Source: Alviniconcha marisindica (Eukaryota; Mollusca; Gastropoda; Provannidae). Taken from it: a stretch of 64,000 bases of DNA. Positions 24,701-33,705 of the stretch are shown one piece after another (positions within the stretch are counted from its first letter, which is position 1; each line of letters begins with the position of its first letter). The stretch spans positions 176,418 to 240,417 of the forward strand of contig JABMCL010000316.1 in NCBI GenBank assembly GCA_018857735.1. The letters run 5' to 3'. The notes under the pieces are model-generated. The model was not told the DNA's origin. It saw only the letters and a list, made by a program, of their open reading frames with translations, and ran no database searches. The position numbers were made by a program, and so were the translations under genes.

Positions 24701-25170
24701 TGCGGTGTAAAAAACCCATTCCTGCCGTTGCCATGATGCTGGCTGCGGTGTAAAAAACCCATTCCTGCCGTTGCCATGATGCTGGCTGCGTGTAAAAACC
24801 CATTCCTGCCGTTGCCATGATGCTGGCTGCGGTGTAAAACCCATTCCTGCCGTTGCCATGATGCTGGCTGCAGTGTAAAAGCCATTCCTGCCGTTGTCAT
24901 GACGCTGGCTGTGGTGTTGCAGAGAGCTGGAGAGGGAAATGAACAAACGCAAGAAGACGCAGCAGTACATCAGTGAGTTCAAGAAGGCGCGGGAGGACTG
25001 GAAGCAGAAGGAGAGGGAGAAGATGGAGGAGGAGAACAGGAAGATCATGGCCTTCGCCAGCTTGCAGAAGCAGCGGGAGAGCGAGCAGAACGCGCAGAAG
25101 AAAGAGCGGGAAGAGGCCATGGGCCGCGTACAGAAAGCGGTACATAGCAGGCTTTGATCCATGCATTTGT

Positions 25171-25204
<34 letters not shown>

Positions 25205-28200
25205 ATGTTGTTTCTGTATGTAACTGCATCTGTAATGACAAGTTTGGATTCATTTGATTCATGTATGGTTAAAAAAGAGAGAGAGAGAAAAAAAAAAAGC
25301 ATAATGAAGAACACCTAGTTTTTGCAATGTCCATTTAATATTGATATAGGTTGTGTTGCATTTTCTTTTTGCTCCTTAGGTACTGTGTTTGTCTGTTGTC
25401 TGACTGACGGAGGACTGTTGTGCATGTGTTGTCTGACTGACTGAGAACTGTTGTGCATGTGTTGTCTGACCTGACTGAGGTCCGTTGTGCATGTGTTGTC
25501 TGATCTGACTGAGGACCGTTGTGCATATGTTGTCTGTTGTCTGACTGATTGAGGACTGTTGTGCATGTGTTGTGTGTTGTCTGATGGACTGAGGACTGTT
25601 GTGCATGTGTTGTCTGACTGACTGAGGACTGTTGTGCATGTGTTGTGTGTTGTCTGATGGACTGCGGATTGTTGTGCATGTGTTGTCTGACTGACTGAGG
25701 ACTGTTGTGCATGTGTTGTGTGAGTGACGGAGGACTGTTGTGCATGTGTTGCGTGACTGACGGAGGACTGTTGTGCATGTGTTGCGTGACTGACTGAGGA
25801 CTGTTGTGCGTGTGTTGTGTGTTGTCTGATGGACTGAGGACTGTTGTGCATGTGTTGTGTGAGTGACGGAGGACTGTTGTGCATGTGTTGTGTGACTGAC
25901 GGAGGACTGTTGTGCATGTGTTGTGTTTGTGTGACTGACGGAGGACTGTTGTGCAGTGTGTTTGTGTGACTGACGGAGGACTGTTGTGCATGTGTTGTCG
26001 TGACTGACGGAGGACTGTTGTGCATGTGTTGTGTGTTGTGTGAGTGACGGAGGACTGTTGTGCATGTGTTGCGTGACTGACGGAGGACTGTTGTGCATGT
26101 GTTGTGTGTTGTGTGAGTGACGGAGGACTGTTGTGCATGTGTTGCGTGAGTGACGGAGGACTGTTGTGCATGTGTTGTGTGAGTGACGGAGGACTGTTGT
26201 GCATGTGTTGCGTGTTGTGTGAGTGACGGAGGACTGTTGTGCATGTGTTGTGTGTTGTGTGAGTGACGGAGGACTGTTGTGCATTGCAGCTGTCGGAGGA
26301 GATTGCCCGCAGAGAGAAGGAGAGGGAGGAGATGGAGAGGGTGCGCCTGGACCTCTACCTGGAGGAGCAAGAGGAGAAGGAGAGACAGAAGGAAATGGTC
26401 AGTGTCCTGCTCAACTTTATCCTCTTGTGCACGCTTGCACTCTCTTTTCTGGACCTGTTGCTCACATCCATGATGCCGTCTTCGCTTCATGTATCGGATG
26501 GGGGATGGCTGGATGAGATTTGATCTCCAGTGAAGCCTTCAGGTTTTGGCCCTCAAATGTTGATGCCGCTTGTCTGCCATTACGGAACAAATGTTGAAGT
26601 CAAATTAGGAAAACACTGATTTCCCGTGTTTGGATCTTCGTATTTGTGAAGGAAAATGTGACAGACAAGTGAGGGGCGGGAATGTGATGGTTAATGAGTT
26701 TGAATTTGAATGAAAGTGACAAACACGCGGTTAATGGTAGTTTCTGAATGAAAGTGACAAACACGCGGTTATTGGTAGTTTCTGAATGAAAGTGACAAAC
26801 ACACGGTTAATGGTAGTTTCTGAATGAAAGTGACAAACACGCGGTTAATGGTAGTTTCTGAATGAAAGTGATAAGCATGTGGTTAATGATAGTTTCTGAA
26901 TGAAAGTGATAAAGATGCGGTTAGTGGTAGTTTCTGAATGAAAGTGATAAACACATAGTTAATGGTAGTTTCTGAATGAAAGTGACAAACACATTGTTAA
27001 TGGTAGTTTTTGAATGAAAATGACAAACACATAGTTAATGGTAGTTTTTGAATGAAAATGATAAACACATAGTTAATGGTAGTTTTTGAATGAAAGTGAT
27101 AAACACATAGTTAATGGTAGTTTTTGAATGAAAATGATAAACACATAGTTAATGGTAGTTTTTGAATGAAAGTGATAAACACATAGTTAATGGTAGTTTT
27201 TGAATGAAAGTGACAAACACTGGGCTAATGGTAGTTTGCGTACTTGATGATGGCTTCAGGATGAAGTGGAGCAACGACTACGACAGCGAATTGAGATGCA
27301 GAACATGCACGCGCAGCAGATGCACTTCAAGGCGCTGCGGGTCCAGGCCGAGCAGGAGGAGGAGGAGGAGTTCCGACGACAGGTGGGAAGACTGTCTTCC
27401 GTAAACGCTTCCTTGTGTCCATGTACTGTCTGTCTGTGTTGTTTGCCTGGAGTCCGTGTTGCCTTTGATACAGCTTGCTGTTCTGTGCTCCTGCATTGTC
27501 TGTCTGTGTTGTCGCTCTGATATAACCACAATGGTTGACTGGGCGTAAAACACCAAGTTACTTACTGTCTGTGTTGTCTGTGTTCATTGTGTGTTGTCTT
27601 TGGTTGTCTTGCTGCATTGTGTCTGTTTGTGTTGTCTGTGTTCATTGTGTGTTGTCTGTGGTCTGTCTAGCTGCATTATGTCTATTTGTGTTGTCTGTGT
27701 TCATTGGTTGTTGTCTCTGGTCTGTCTTGCTGCATTGTGTCTGTGTTGTCTGTGTTCATTGTGTGTTGTCTCTGGTCTGTCTGGCTGCATTATATCTATT
27801 TGTGTTGTCTGTGTTCATTGGTTGTTGTCTGTGGTCTGTCTTGCTGCATTGTGTCTGTGTTCATTGTGTGTTGTCTCTGGTCTGTCTGGCTGCATTATGT
27901 CTATTTGTGTTGTCTGTGTTCATTGGTTGTTGTCTGTGGTCTGTCTTGCTGCATTGTGTCTGTGTTCATTGTGTGTTGTCTCTGATCTGTCTGGCTGCAT
28001 TATGTCTATTTGTGTTGTCTGTGTTCATTGGTTGTTGTCTGTGGTCTGTCTTGCTGCATTGTGTCTGTGTTCATTGTGTGTTGTCTCTGGTCTGTCTGGC
28101 TGCATTATGTCTGTTTGTGTTGTCTGTGTTCATTGGTTGTTGTCTCTGGTCTGTCTTGCTGCATTGTGGCTGTGTTCATTGTGTGTTGTCTCTGATCTGT

Positions 28201-31200
28201 CTGGCTGCATTATGTCTATTTGTGTTGTCTGTGTTCATTGGTTGTTGTCTGTGGTCTGTTTTGCTGCATTGTGTCTGTGTTCATTGTGTGTTGTCTCTGA
28301 TCTCTCTGGCAGCATTGTGTCTGTGTTCATTGTGTGTTGTCTCTGATCTCTCTGGCAGCATTGTGTCTGTGTTCATTGTGTGTTGTCTCTGATCTCTCTG
28401 GCAGCATTGTGTCTGTTCATTGTGTGTTGTCTCTGATCTCTCTGGCAGCATTGTGTCTGTGTTCATTGTGTGTTGTCTCTGATCTCTCTGGCAGCATTGT
28501 GTCTGTGTTGTCTGTGTTCATTGTGTGTTGTCTCTGATCTCTCTGGCAGCATTGTGTCTGTGTTCATTGTGTGTTGTCTCTGATCTCTCTGGCAGCATTG
28601 TGTCTGTGTTGTCTGTGTTCATTGTGTGTTGTCTCTGACCTCTCTGGCAGCATTGTGTCTGTTTTCATTTGTGTTCATTGTGTATTGTCTGTCTACAGTG
28701 ACTGTACTGTCTGCCTCTCTGTGTACTGTGTCTGTAGTCTGCATTGTCTGTAGTTTGATACCTGGAACAGGAGGTTAGAATCAGGCTGTGCGACAGGTAA
28801 CACCTCTTTTTATAATTCACACAATAATGCTCTAGATTATTGAAACAAATGAGTGAGCCTCTCTGTGTCAAGCCAGTGAATGAGTCTCAGCCAGGTAAAG
28901 TCAAGCCAATGAGTCTGAGCCAGGTGATGTCAAGCCAATGTGTCTCAGCCAGGTGATGTCAAGCCAGTGAGTGAGGCAGGTAATGTCAAGCCAATGAGTC
29001 TCAGCCAGGTGATGTCACGCCAATGAGTGAGGCAGGTGATGTCAAGCCAATGAGTGAGGCAGGTAAAGTCAAGCCAATGAGTCTCAGCCAGGTGATGTCA
29101 AGCCAGTGAGTCTCAGCCAGGTGATGTCAAGCCAATGAGTGAGGCAGGTAAAGTCAAGCCAATGAGTCTCAGCCAGGTGATGTCAAGCCAGTGAGTGAGT
29201 CTGAGCCAGGTAAAGTCAAGCCAATGAGTCTCAGCCAGGTGATGTCAAGCCAATGAGTCTCAGCCAGGTGATGTCAAGCCAATGAGTCTCAGCCAGGTGA
29301 TGTCAAGCCAATGAGTGAGGCAGGTAATGTCAAGCCAGTGAGTCTCAGCCAGGAGATGTCAAGCCACTGAGTCTCTGAGCCAAGTAAAGACAAGCCACTG
29401 AGTCTCTGAGCCAAGTAAAGTCAAGCCGGTGAGCGAGTCTCTGAGCCAGGTAATGTCAAGCCACTGAGTGAGTCTGAGCCAGGTAATGTCAAGCCGGTGA
29501 GTGAGTCTCTGAGCCAGGTAATGTCAAGCCGGTGAGTGAGTCTCTGAGCCAGGTAATGTCAAGCCGGTGAGTCTCTGAGCCAGGTAATGTCAAGCCGGTG
29601 AGCGAGTCTCTGAGCCAGGTAATGTCAAGCCACTGAGTGAGTCTGAGCCAGGTAATGTCAAGCCACTGAGTGAGTCTCTGAGCCAGGTAATGTCAAGCCG
29701 GTGAGTCTCTGAGCCAGGTAATGTCAAGCCAGTGAGTGAGTCTCTGAGCCAGGTAATGTCAAGCCACTGAGTGAGTCTGAGCCAGGTAATGTCAAGCCGG
29801 TGAGTGAGTCTCTGAGCCAGGTAATGTCAAGCCGGTGAGTGAGTCTCTGAGCCAGGTAATGTCAAGCCAGTGAGTCAGCCGGGTACAGGGAGACTGGGTG
29901 GTGTAAGCGTAACTTTGTCTGCATTTGTCAGGCAGCTGTGTGGTTGAATGCTTATGGTACCAGACTGGCATGCCAGCAGTCCACATTCAGTGGGTTCAGT
30001 CCGACCATTTCACTCAATTGTGTCCTGGTCAAAATGGGCACTGACCCCTCAAATTGCACCATTGTGGGGCATTTTGACCAAAACAAAAAAACACAAACAG
30101 GACAAACTTCAAACAAACAGTTTTAAAAAGATTAAAGTAGGAACTTTGAGAACAATATCTTACCTTTAGGAAGGAGGGGGACAGATTTTTGTTGACTTAC
30201 GACCAACGAGGTGTGCAAAGGGCGGGGGGGGGGGGGGGGGGGGGGTAAAAATCCTGTTTTGGCACCCATAGTCACTCAACAGAATACACGGTTCTGCATA
30301 CAGTCTTGACACAAACCCACTGAGATAGTAGATTTTACTTCAGAAATGTTTTCAATGGAGGTAAACCAGAAACTATACACTCAATCAAGTTTGTACATGC
30401 TCTGCAGGCTAAGGAAGTTCAAATTGCTTTTTTATCTTTTTGCCATTTTGTTTTGAAGAAAGTGTGCCAGTCACACATGTGATGGAAACGAATGCCACAA
30501 AATCATCCCAAATCATTGCATCATTAATTCAAGGAAGGGAACACAAAGGAAAATGGACAAGCCTCTATTTACTGCCTGATTTGCATCTCTTGTGTTTCAC
30601 GTGTTTTCATGTAAAATCGCAAACATCCATCAGCATCCCGCTTCTGACAAAGCTCCAACAGTCAGTGAGAGTGTTGAGAGCCTGCATCTGACACAGTTTG
30701 AAAGAGTTAAACAGTTTAGTTTTTAATAGTCTGACCAAACATTGAATATATTTATGATTTGTTTTTATATGTCAGCAGCAGCAGCAGCTGCATCGTCATT
30801 GGTAATGTGGAATCTTTTTTGCTTTCTTTTTTCAATCTTTGTGGAATTTATTTTTTTCCCTTTTTTTGTTTTTTTTGTTATTGTTTGTTCTTGAATCTTT
30901 TTATTTCAGCTGCTAAAACAGTTCATGGTGAGAATTCTCCATGGCAGACGTGCCAGCCGTTGCTGGGCAAGAGCTGGTGGAAGTGGGCGTGTTGCTGGTC
31001 AAAAGGGAATCAGAACTTTCGCTCATGCTGTAGTCTGCAAGTTGGTGCAGCTGTGTTTTCTTCTGTGCCTCAGATGCTGGCCAAGTTTGCGGAGGACGAC
31101 CGCATCGAGCAGATGAACGCGCAGAAGCGGCGCATGAAGCAGCTGGAGCACAAGCGTGCGGTGGAGAATCTGCTGGAGGAGAGGAGGGCGCAGTACGCCG

Positions 31201-31546
31201 CCGAACGCGAGCGTGAGGCCTTTGAACGAGCGGAGGAGATGAGGATGGAGGAGTTCCGCAAGCAGATTGTGGAGGAGGAGAGGAGGCGCCTGCTGAAGGA
31301 GCATGCCACACGGCTTCTGGGATACCTGCCCAAGGTCAGCAACTTGCTTCTGCAGTCCTGTCTACTCAGTGTCCTGAGTCAGTCCACTCAGTGTTTACTC
31401 ACTGTCCTGAATCAGTCTACTCAGTGTCCTGAGTCAGTTTACTCAGTATTCTGAGTCAGTCTACTGAATCAGTCTACTCAATGTCCTGAGTTGGTCTGCT
31501 CAGTGCCCTGAGTGTCTACTCAGTGTCCTGAATCAGTCTTTCACCC

Positions 31547-31580
<34 letters not shown>

Positions 31581-31999
31581 TGTGCGCGTGCATGCGTGTG
31601 TGTATATGCGTCCTTCCCTCAGTTTGTGTCTGTGTTTCTTGGTGTGCATGTGTCCGTCTCTCTCTGTGTGTCTCTGGCAGCCACTCTTTTGCTTTAGTGT
31701 GCAGTTTGCCTTACCTGTTGGGTCTGATGCTTCCAAGGATTCCTGAAAAATAAAGCACTTGTTGCGGGATGGTGGGATGGGGTGTTAATGTGTTGGTGCA
31801 GATGAAAAACAAGCCTGTGCCTGTTGTAACCCAAAGTTACAAAGCAAAACAAAATCGGTATGAGTATCAGTGGCAGTAGAGCAGAAACAAACTGGTTCTG
31901 GCTTTGTGATAAATGACCAGTCTCTGAATGAAGACTGCGTCACTAAGGATGGAAGTGTGCTGGGGAAAAAGCATGCGATAGCGTTGATGGCACCACTGC

Positions 32000-32037
<38 letters not shown>

Positions 32038-33190
32038 ACCCCACACTCCTCTTCCTTTTTGAACCCAACAGCCGTTTCTCCCCTTGCCCACTCTTTGGGC
32101 TTTCTCCCCTCTTCCCACCCCCATTTCCTGTGAAGTGGCGTTGGGGGTGGGGATGTTATTGCAAACACTGCCTGTCTTGTTTTGAGGGTAGTTGAGCAGT
32201 TTGTATTGCTGCTGCCGTCACGACTGTGATGTTGTTATCCTTTGCTTACTGCCGTCACGACTGTGATGTTGTTATCATTTGCTCACTGCCGTCACGACTG
32301 TGATGTTGTTATCCTTTGCTCACTGCCGTCACGACTGTGATGTTGTTATCCTTTGCTCACAGCCGTCACGACTGTGATATTGTTATACTTTGCTCACTGC
32401 CGTCACGACTGTGATGTTGTTATCCTTTGCTCACTGCTGTCATGACTGTGATGTTGTCCTTTGCTTCACTGCTGTCACGACTGTGATGTTGTTATCCTCT
32501 GCCTCACTGCTGTCACAACTGTGACATTGTCCTTTGCTTCACTGCTGTCATGACTGTGATGTTATCCTTTGCTCACTGCTGTCATAACTGTGACATTGTC
32601 CTTTGTTCACTGCTGTCACAGCTGTGACATTGTCCTTTGCTTCACTGCTGTCGCGGCTGTGACATTGTCCTTTGCTTCACTGCTGTCCTGACTGGGTCAT
32701 TGTCCTTTGCTTCACTGCTGTCCTGACTGTGACATTGTCCTTTGCTTCACTGCTGTCATGGCTGTGACATTGTCCTTTGCTTCACTGCTGTCATGGCTGT
32801 GACATTGTCCTTTGCTTCACTGCTGTCATGACTGTGACATTGTCCTTTGCTTCACTGCTGTCATGACTGTGACATTGTCCTTTGCTTCACTGCTGTCATG
32901 ACTGTGACATTGTCCTTTGCTTCACTGCTGTCATGACTGTGACATTGTCCTTTGCTTCACTGCTGTCACAACTGTGACATTGTCCTTTGCTTCACTGCTG
33001 TCGTGACTGTAATGTTGTTATCCTTTGCTTCACTGCTGTCACAACTGTAATGTTGTTATCCTTTGCTTCACTGTAGGGTGTCATCCAAGGAGATGAGGAC
33101 CTGGACTTGCTGGGCCCGGAGTTCCGTGAAGCCTACACACGTCGCAAGATCGATCCCTTTGATGAAAATGCCTGGGACCAGGCGCGGTAG
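17110..33190 (+). CDS. MNS1: MNS1-like ciliary doublet protein (TPH domain), nine exons
   Basis: MNS1 (meiosis-specific nuclear structural protein 1) is a filamentous microtubule inner protein of ciliary and flagellar doublets, needed for motile cilia and sperm tails (known for the family). Exons 17110-17325, 18262-18389, 19631-19733, 21174-21403, 24923-25139, 26290-26397, 27260-27382, 31074-31334 and 33077-33190 join in phase to 1500 nt, i.e. 499 codons plus TAG, against about 495 aa in human. The protein is almost wholly charged coiled coil (trichohyalin-plectin-homology, roughly residues 100-465). Diagnostic stretches are ELRELEAKLKAAYTNKERAA, EEFLKEKLMIDEIVRKIYEE, MLAKFAEDDRIEQMNAQKRR and LLGYLPKGVIQGDEDLDLLG. 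The initiator codon is not settled. Every intron carries at least one minisatellite or microsatellite. Confidence 0.93.
17415..17895. repeat. Composite minisatellite: 39-bp then 21-bp units
   Basis: 17415-17660 holds six to seven 39-bp units (tcttgtcataatcaggatgt). 17661-17895 holds 21-bp units (gttggtctttgttatcataa) related to the first by ttgt(t/c)ataa, with ggactgaaatac spacers. It starts about 90 bp after an MNS1 donor. Confidence 0.92.
17953..18080. repeat. (GT)n microsatellite
   Basis: About 125 bp of GT with a short central interruption (catgcatacatg). Confidence 0.95.
18148..18240. repeat. Three short tandem copies before an MNS1 acceptor
   Basis: Diverged copies of ccctgtccatcatgattg end about 20 nt before the acceptor at 18261. 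Confidence 0.75.
18262..18389 (+). CDS. MNS1: MNS1 exon (residues 73-115)
   Basis: 128 nt between gatgtgcag and the donor gtcagtatg, ending in phase 2. It encodes AERDRLVREQQLAQEESLSR then KDEKMRQQIRET, strongly family-like. The donor is also the first unit of the 35-bp array that fills the start of the next intron. Confidence 0.9.
18388..18955. repeat. 35-36-bp array starting on the MNS1 exon donor
   Basis: Unit aggtcagtatgcagcacttg plus tgtcacagcaaaaag (or catgccagt/cataagg variants), about 16 copies. Unit 1 contains the genuine AG|GTCAGT donor at 18389/18390. Confidence 0.92.
18956..19285. other. MNS1 intron, nothing recognised
   Basis: Unique sequence between two repeat blocks. Confidence 0.4.
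19286..19412. repeat. Compound GT/GA/GC microsatellite
   Basis: gtgt and gagt blocks, then gcgt repeats (gcgtgcgtgcgtgcgtgc). Confidence 0.9.
19446..19615. repeat. 27-bp minisatellite, about six units
   Basis: Unit cactgaagacagtgttgtca plus gtgttgt, ending about 15 nt before the MNS1 acceptor at 19630. Confidence 0.9.
19631..19733 (+). CDS. MNS1: MNS1 exon (residues 115-149)
   Basis: 103 nt between gggtttgcag and gtacag. The first T completes the split Ser codon, then LELRELEAKLKAAYTNKERA and LAEKDALKFDEM follow, among the best conserved MNS1 segments. Confidence 0.92.
19734..20068. other. MNS1 intron, nothing recognised
   Basis: Unique sequence. Confidence 0.4.
20069..20370. repeat. 42-bp minisatellite, seven near-identical units
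   Basis: Unit agagaccaccacagcatcac plus tggtggtccgatagggacct. The only common change is atc/agc. Each unit contains the short dyad ccacca…tggtgg. Confidence 0.95.
20371..21173. other. MNS1 intron, nothing recognised
   Basis: Unique sequence, with a (CAA)n tract at 21006-21030 and a purine run before the exon. Confidence 0.45.
21174..21403 (+). CDS. MNS1: MNS1 exon (residues 150-226)
   Basis: 230 nt between ttcttccag and gtgagtgg, ending in phase 2. It encodes KRDSEIARQMKEQNDRAA, a Glu/Gln/Arg coiled coil, then LKEKLMIDEIVRKIYEEDQ. Reading through the donor would hit TGA at once, which helps fix the boundary. Confidence 0.92.
21418..21775. repeat. GT microsatellites around a possible dispersed-repeat tail
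   Basis: GT tracts lie at about 21419-21440, 21669-21695 and 21735-21770. Between them, 21488-21560 (agaatcagaatatttattgt, cttacggtgcaca) resembles the 3' tail of common animal interspersed repeats, but I cannot name the family. Confidence 0.6.
21895..22352. repeat. 30-bp minisatellite, 15 units
   Basis: Unit gtacagctggcccagctttg plus actgggtgat. The period is a multiple of three, so long frames arise on both strands with no coding meaning. Confidence 0.95.
22378..22655. repeat. 35-bp minisatellite, about eight units
   Basis: Unit gaagtgaaggctggtggtga plus aggagtcttactcat. Confidence 0.93.
22656..23094. other. MNS1 intron; short 60-bp tandem pair
   Basis: 22970-23094 has two copies of a module with ttgccattttccctgatata. 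The rest is unique. Confidence 0.5.
23095..24922. repeat. 43-bp array of about 42 units ending on the MNS1 exon acceptor
   Basis: Unit ccattcctgtcgttgccatg plus atgctggctgcggtgtaaaa and a variable A/C run, so the period is 42-46 bp. Left units have cctgtcg, right units cctgccg. The final diverged unit (24884-24922) carries the real acceptor ggtgttgcag. The minus strand lacks stops in all three frames, creating long false ORFs. Confidence 0.95.
24923..25139 (+). CDS. MNS1: MNS1 exon (residues 226-298)
   Basis: 217 nt; A completes a Lys codon, then ELEREMNKRKKTQQYISEFK and REKMEEENRKIMAFASLQKQ. The acceptor tgttgcag lies inside the last, diverged unit of the preceding 43-bp array. The donor is gtacat, followed within about 30 nt by a GT microsatellite. 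Confidence 0.92.
25172..25206. repeat. (GT)n microsatellite just after an MNS1 donor
   Basis: GT tract beginning about 30 nt after the donor at 25140. Confidence 0.9.
25395..26289. repeat. Minisatellite ending on the MNS1 exon acceptor
   Basis: Core ggaggactgttgtgcatgtg plus ttgtgtgagtgac, 33-41 bp, about 24 units. The last unit turns tgtgcatgtgttg into tgtgcattgcag, the acceptor before 26290. Confidence 0.93.
26290..26397 (+). CDS. MNS1: MNS1 exon (residues 299-334)
   Basis: 108 nt, phase 0 at both ends, encoding LSEEIARREKEREEMERVRL and DLYLEEQEEKERQKEM. The acceptor (gcattgcag) is the end of the last unit of the upstream minisatellite; the donor is gtcagt. Confidence 0.92.
26398..26700. 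other. MNS1 intron, nothing recognised
   Basis: Unique sequence. Confidence 0.4.
26701..27230. repeat. 38-bp minisatellite, about 14 units
   Basis: Unit tgaatgaaagtgacaaacac plus gcggttaatggtagtttc. It ends about 30 nt before the acceptor at 27259. Variants form blocks (gcggtt early, atagtt late). Confidence 0.93.
27260..27382 (+). CDS. MNS1: MNS1 exon (residues 335-375)
   Basis: 123 nt, phase 0 at both ends, encoding DEVEQRLRQRIEMQNMHAQQ and ending in an EEEEEFRRQ run. It lies between gcttcag and the non-consensus donor gtggga. Confidence 0.9.
27560..28690. repeat. Compound minisatellite (46-bp and longer units)
   Basis: Core gtgttcattgtgtgttgtct plus ctggtctgtct(g/t)gctgcatt. The left half alternates two unit types (cattggttg, cattgtgtg) as a higher-order repeat; the right half is a uniform 46-bp unit with gatctctctggcagcatt. 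Confidence 0.93.
28870..29880. repeat. 29-34-bp minisatellite rich in donor-like strings
   Basis: Unit gtcaagccaatgagtctcag plus ccaggtgat (left) or ccaggtaat with ccggtgagtgagtctctgag (right), about 32 copies. Confidence 0.93.
29881..31073. other. MNS1 intron with hairpin and 22-nt G tract
   Basis: tggtcaaaatg at about 30027 pairs with cattttgacca at about 30070. An uninterrupted G tract lies at 30224-30245. Around 29930-30005 there is a weak tRNA/SINE-head-like string (gtgggttcagtcc), too degraded to call. The rest is unique, ending in a T-rich tract. Confidence 0.5.
31074..31334 (+). CDS. MNS1: MNS1 exon (residues 376-462)
   Basis: 261 nt, phase 0 at both ends, the longest exon. It encodes MLAKFAEDDRIEQMNAQKRR, KQLEHKRAVENLLEERR and LLKEHATRLLGYLPK, the most diagnostic part of MNS1. 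The donor is gtcagc. Confidence 0.95.
31355..31545. repeat. Short irregular repeat after an MNS1 donor
   Basis: Repeated cagtctactcagtgtcctga with 17-30-bp spacing. Confidence 0.85.
31547..31610. repeat. (GT)n microsatellite
   Basis: GT tract with gcgc interruptions. Confidence 0.9.
31611..32194. other. MNS1 intron with 37-nt C tract
   Basis: Poly-C from 32001 to 32037. The rest is unique. Confidence 0.6.
32195..33076. repeat. 36-bp array ending on the MNS1 last-exon acceptor
   Basis: Unit tcctttgcttcactgctgtc plus atgactgtgacattg, about 24 copies. The left part is a variant with gttgttatcctttgctcac. The last unit changes cttcactgctg to cttcactgtag|GG, the real acceptor. Confidence 0.94.
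33077..33190 (+). CDS. MNS1: MNS1 terminal coding exon (residues 463-499, stop TAG)
   Basis: It starts in phase 0 after cttcactgtag and encodes GVIQGDEDLDLLGPEFREAY through NAWDQAR, stop at 33188-33190. The acceptor is the last unit of the 36-bp array upstream. A poly(A) signal follows 61 nt after the stop. Confidence 0.94.
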   Translation, partial: GVIQGDEDLDLLGPEFREAYTRRKIDPFDENAWDQAR

Positions 33191-33251
33191 AGATGTCCGC
33201 TGGGCCCTTTCCTGCCATCCCACCCTCCGTCCAGCAGACTGTTGCACCCTC

Positions 33252-33257
33252 AATAAA
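33252..33257 (+). terminator. MNS1 poly(A) signal AATAAA
   Basis: Canonical AATAAA 61 nt after the MNS1 stop, in a short 3'UTR and followed by T/G-rich sequence (gttgtgtttactgggtggg). It is probably the main 3' end. Confidence 0.7.
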
Positions 33258-33494
33258 AAAGTCCAGCCTCTGAAACAAGTTGTGTTTACTGGGTGGGTCA
33301 GGGACCTGATCTTGGTGAAGTAATAGGTTGGGTTGGAGGGCTGGCTTTGCCTTCATTACTGGAGAAAAGCGGTGTGAGAGTGGTGTCAAATCAACCTGTG
33401 GAGTTTTTATGACTGTCAATTTTAACCCTCTCTCTGCCAACACCTGAACATGAACTCCACATTGTACAGTTGTTAGATAGACATCTGCAAGATG

Positions 33495-33705
33495 TGACTG
33501 GCATGATACTGTCATGCAACAGTGACCGTGAAATTTGGTCCTTTAAGTGTAAAATATTGTCATGCAACAATGACTGTGACAGTTGGTCCTTTAAGTGTAA
33601 AATATTGTCATGCAACAGTGACTGTGACAGTTGGTCCTTCAGAGGCACGCTACTGCCTTGCAACAGCGACTGTGAAGTTTGGTCGTTCAAAGGCAGTCAG
33701 CAGAG
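33495..33705. repeat. 48-bp repeat, four diverged units, beyond the MNS1 poly(A) site
   Basis: Units carry gtcatgcaacagtgactgtg plus acagttggtcctttaag. Confidence 0.88.

Noticed and set aside
22886..25162. Open frame of 758 codons on the minus strand, with 621- and 579-codon frames overlapping it
   Set aside because: All three come from the 43-bp array, whose minus strand lacks stops in every frame; peptides cycle through three registers. The frame also runs antisense through an MNS1 exon.
25315..26490. 391-, 289- and 302-codon minus-strand frames with HMHNSPPS-type repeats
   Set aside because: Repeat artefact of the gt-rich minisatellite before an MNS1 exon.
27535..28392. Cys/Leu/Val-rich 285-codon frame resembling a multi-pass membrane protein
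   Set aside because: Translation of the gt/ct-rich minisatellite; the hydrophobicity is a base-composition effect.
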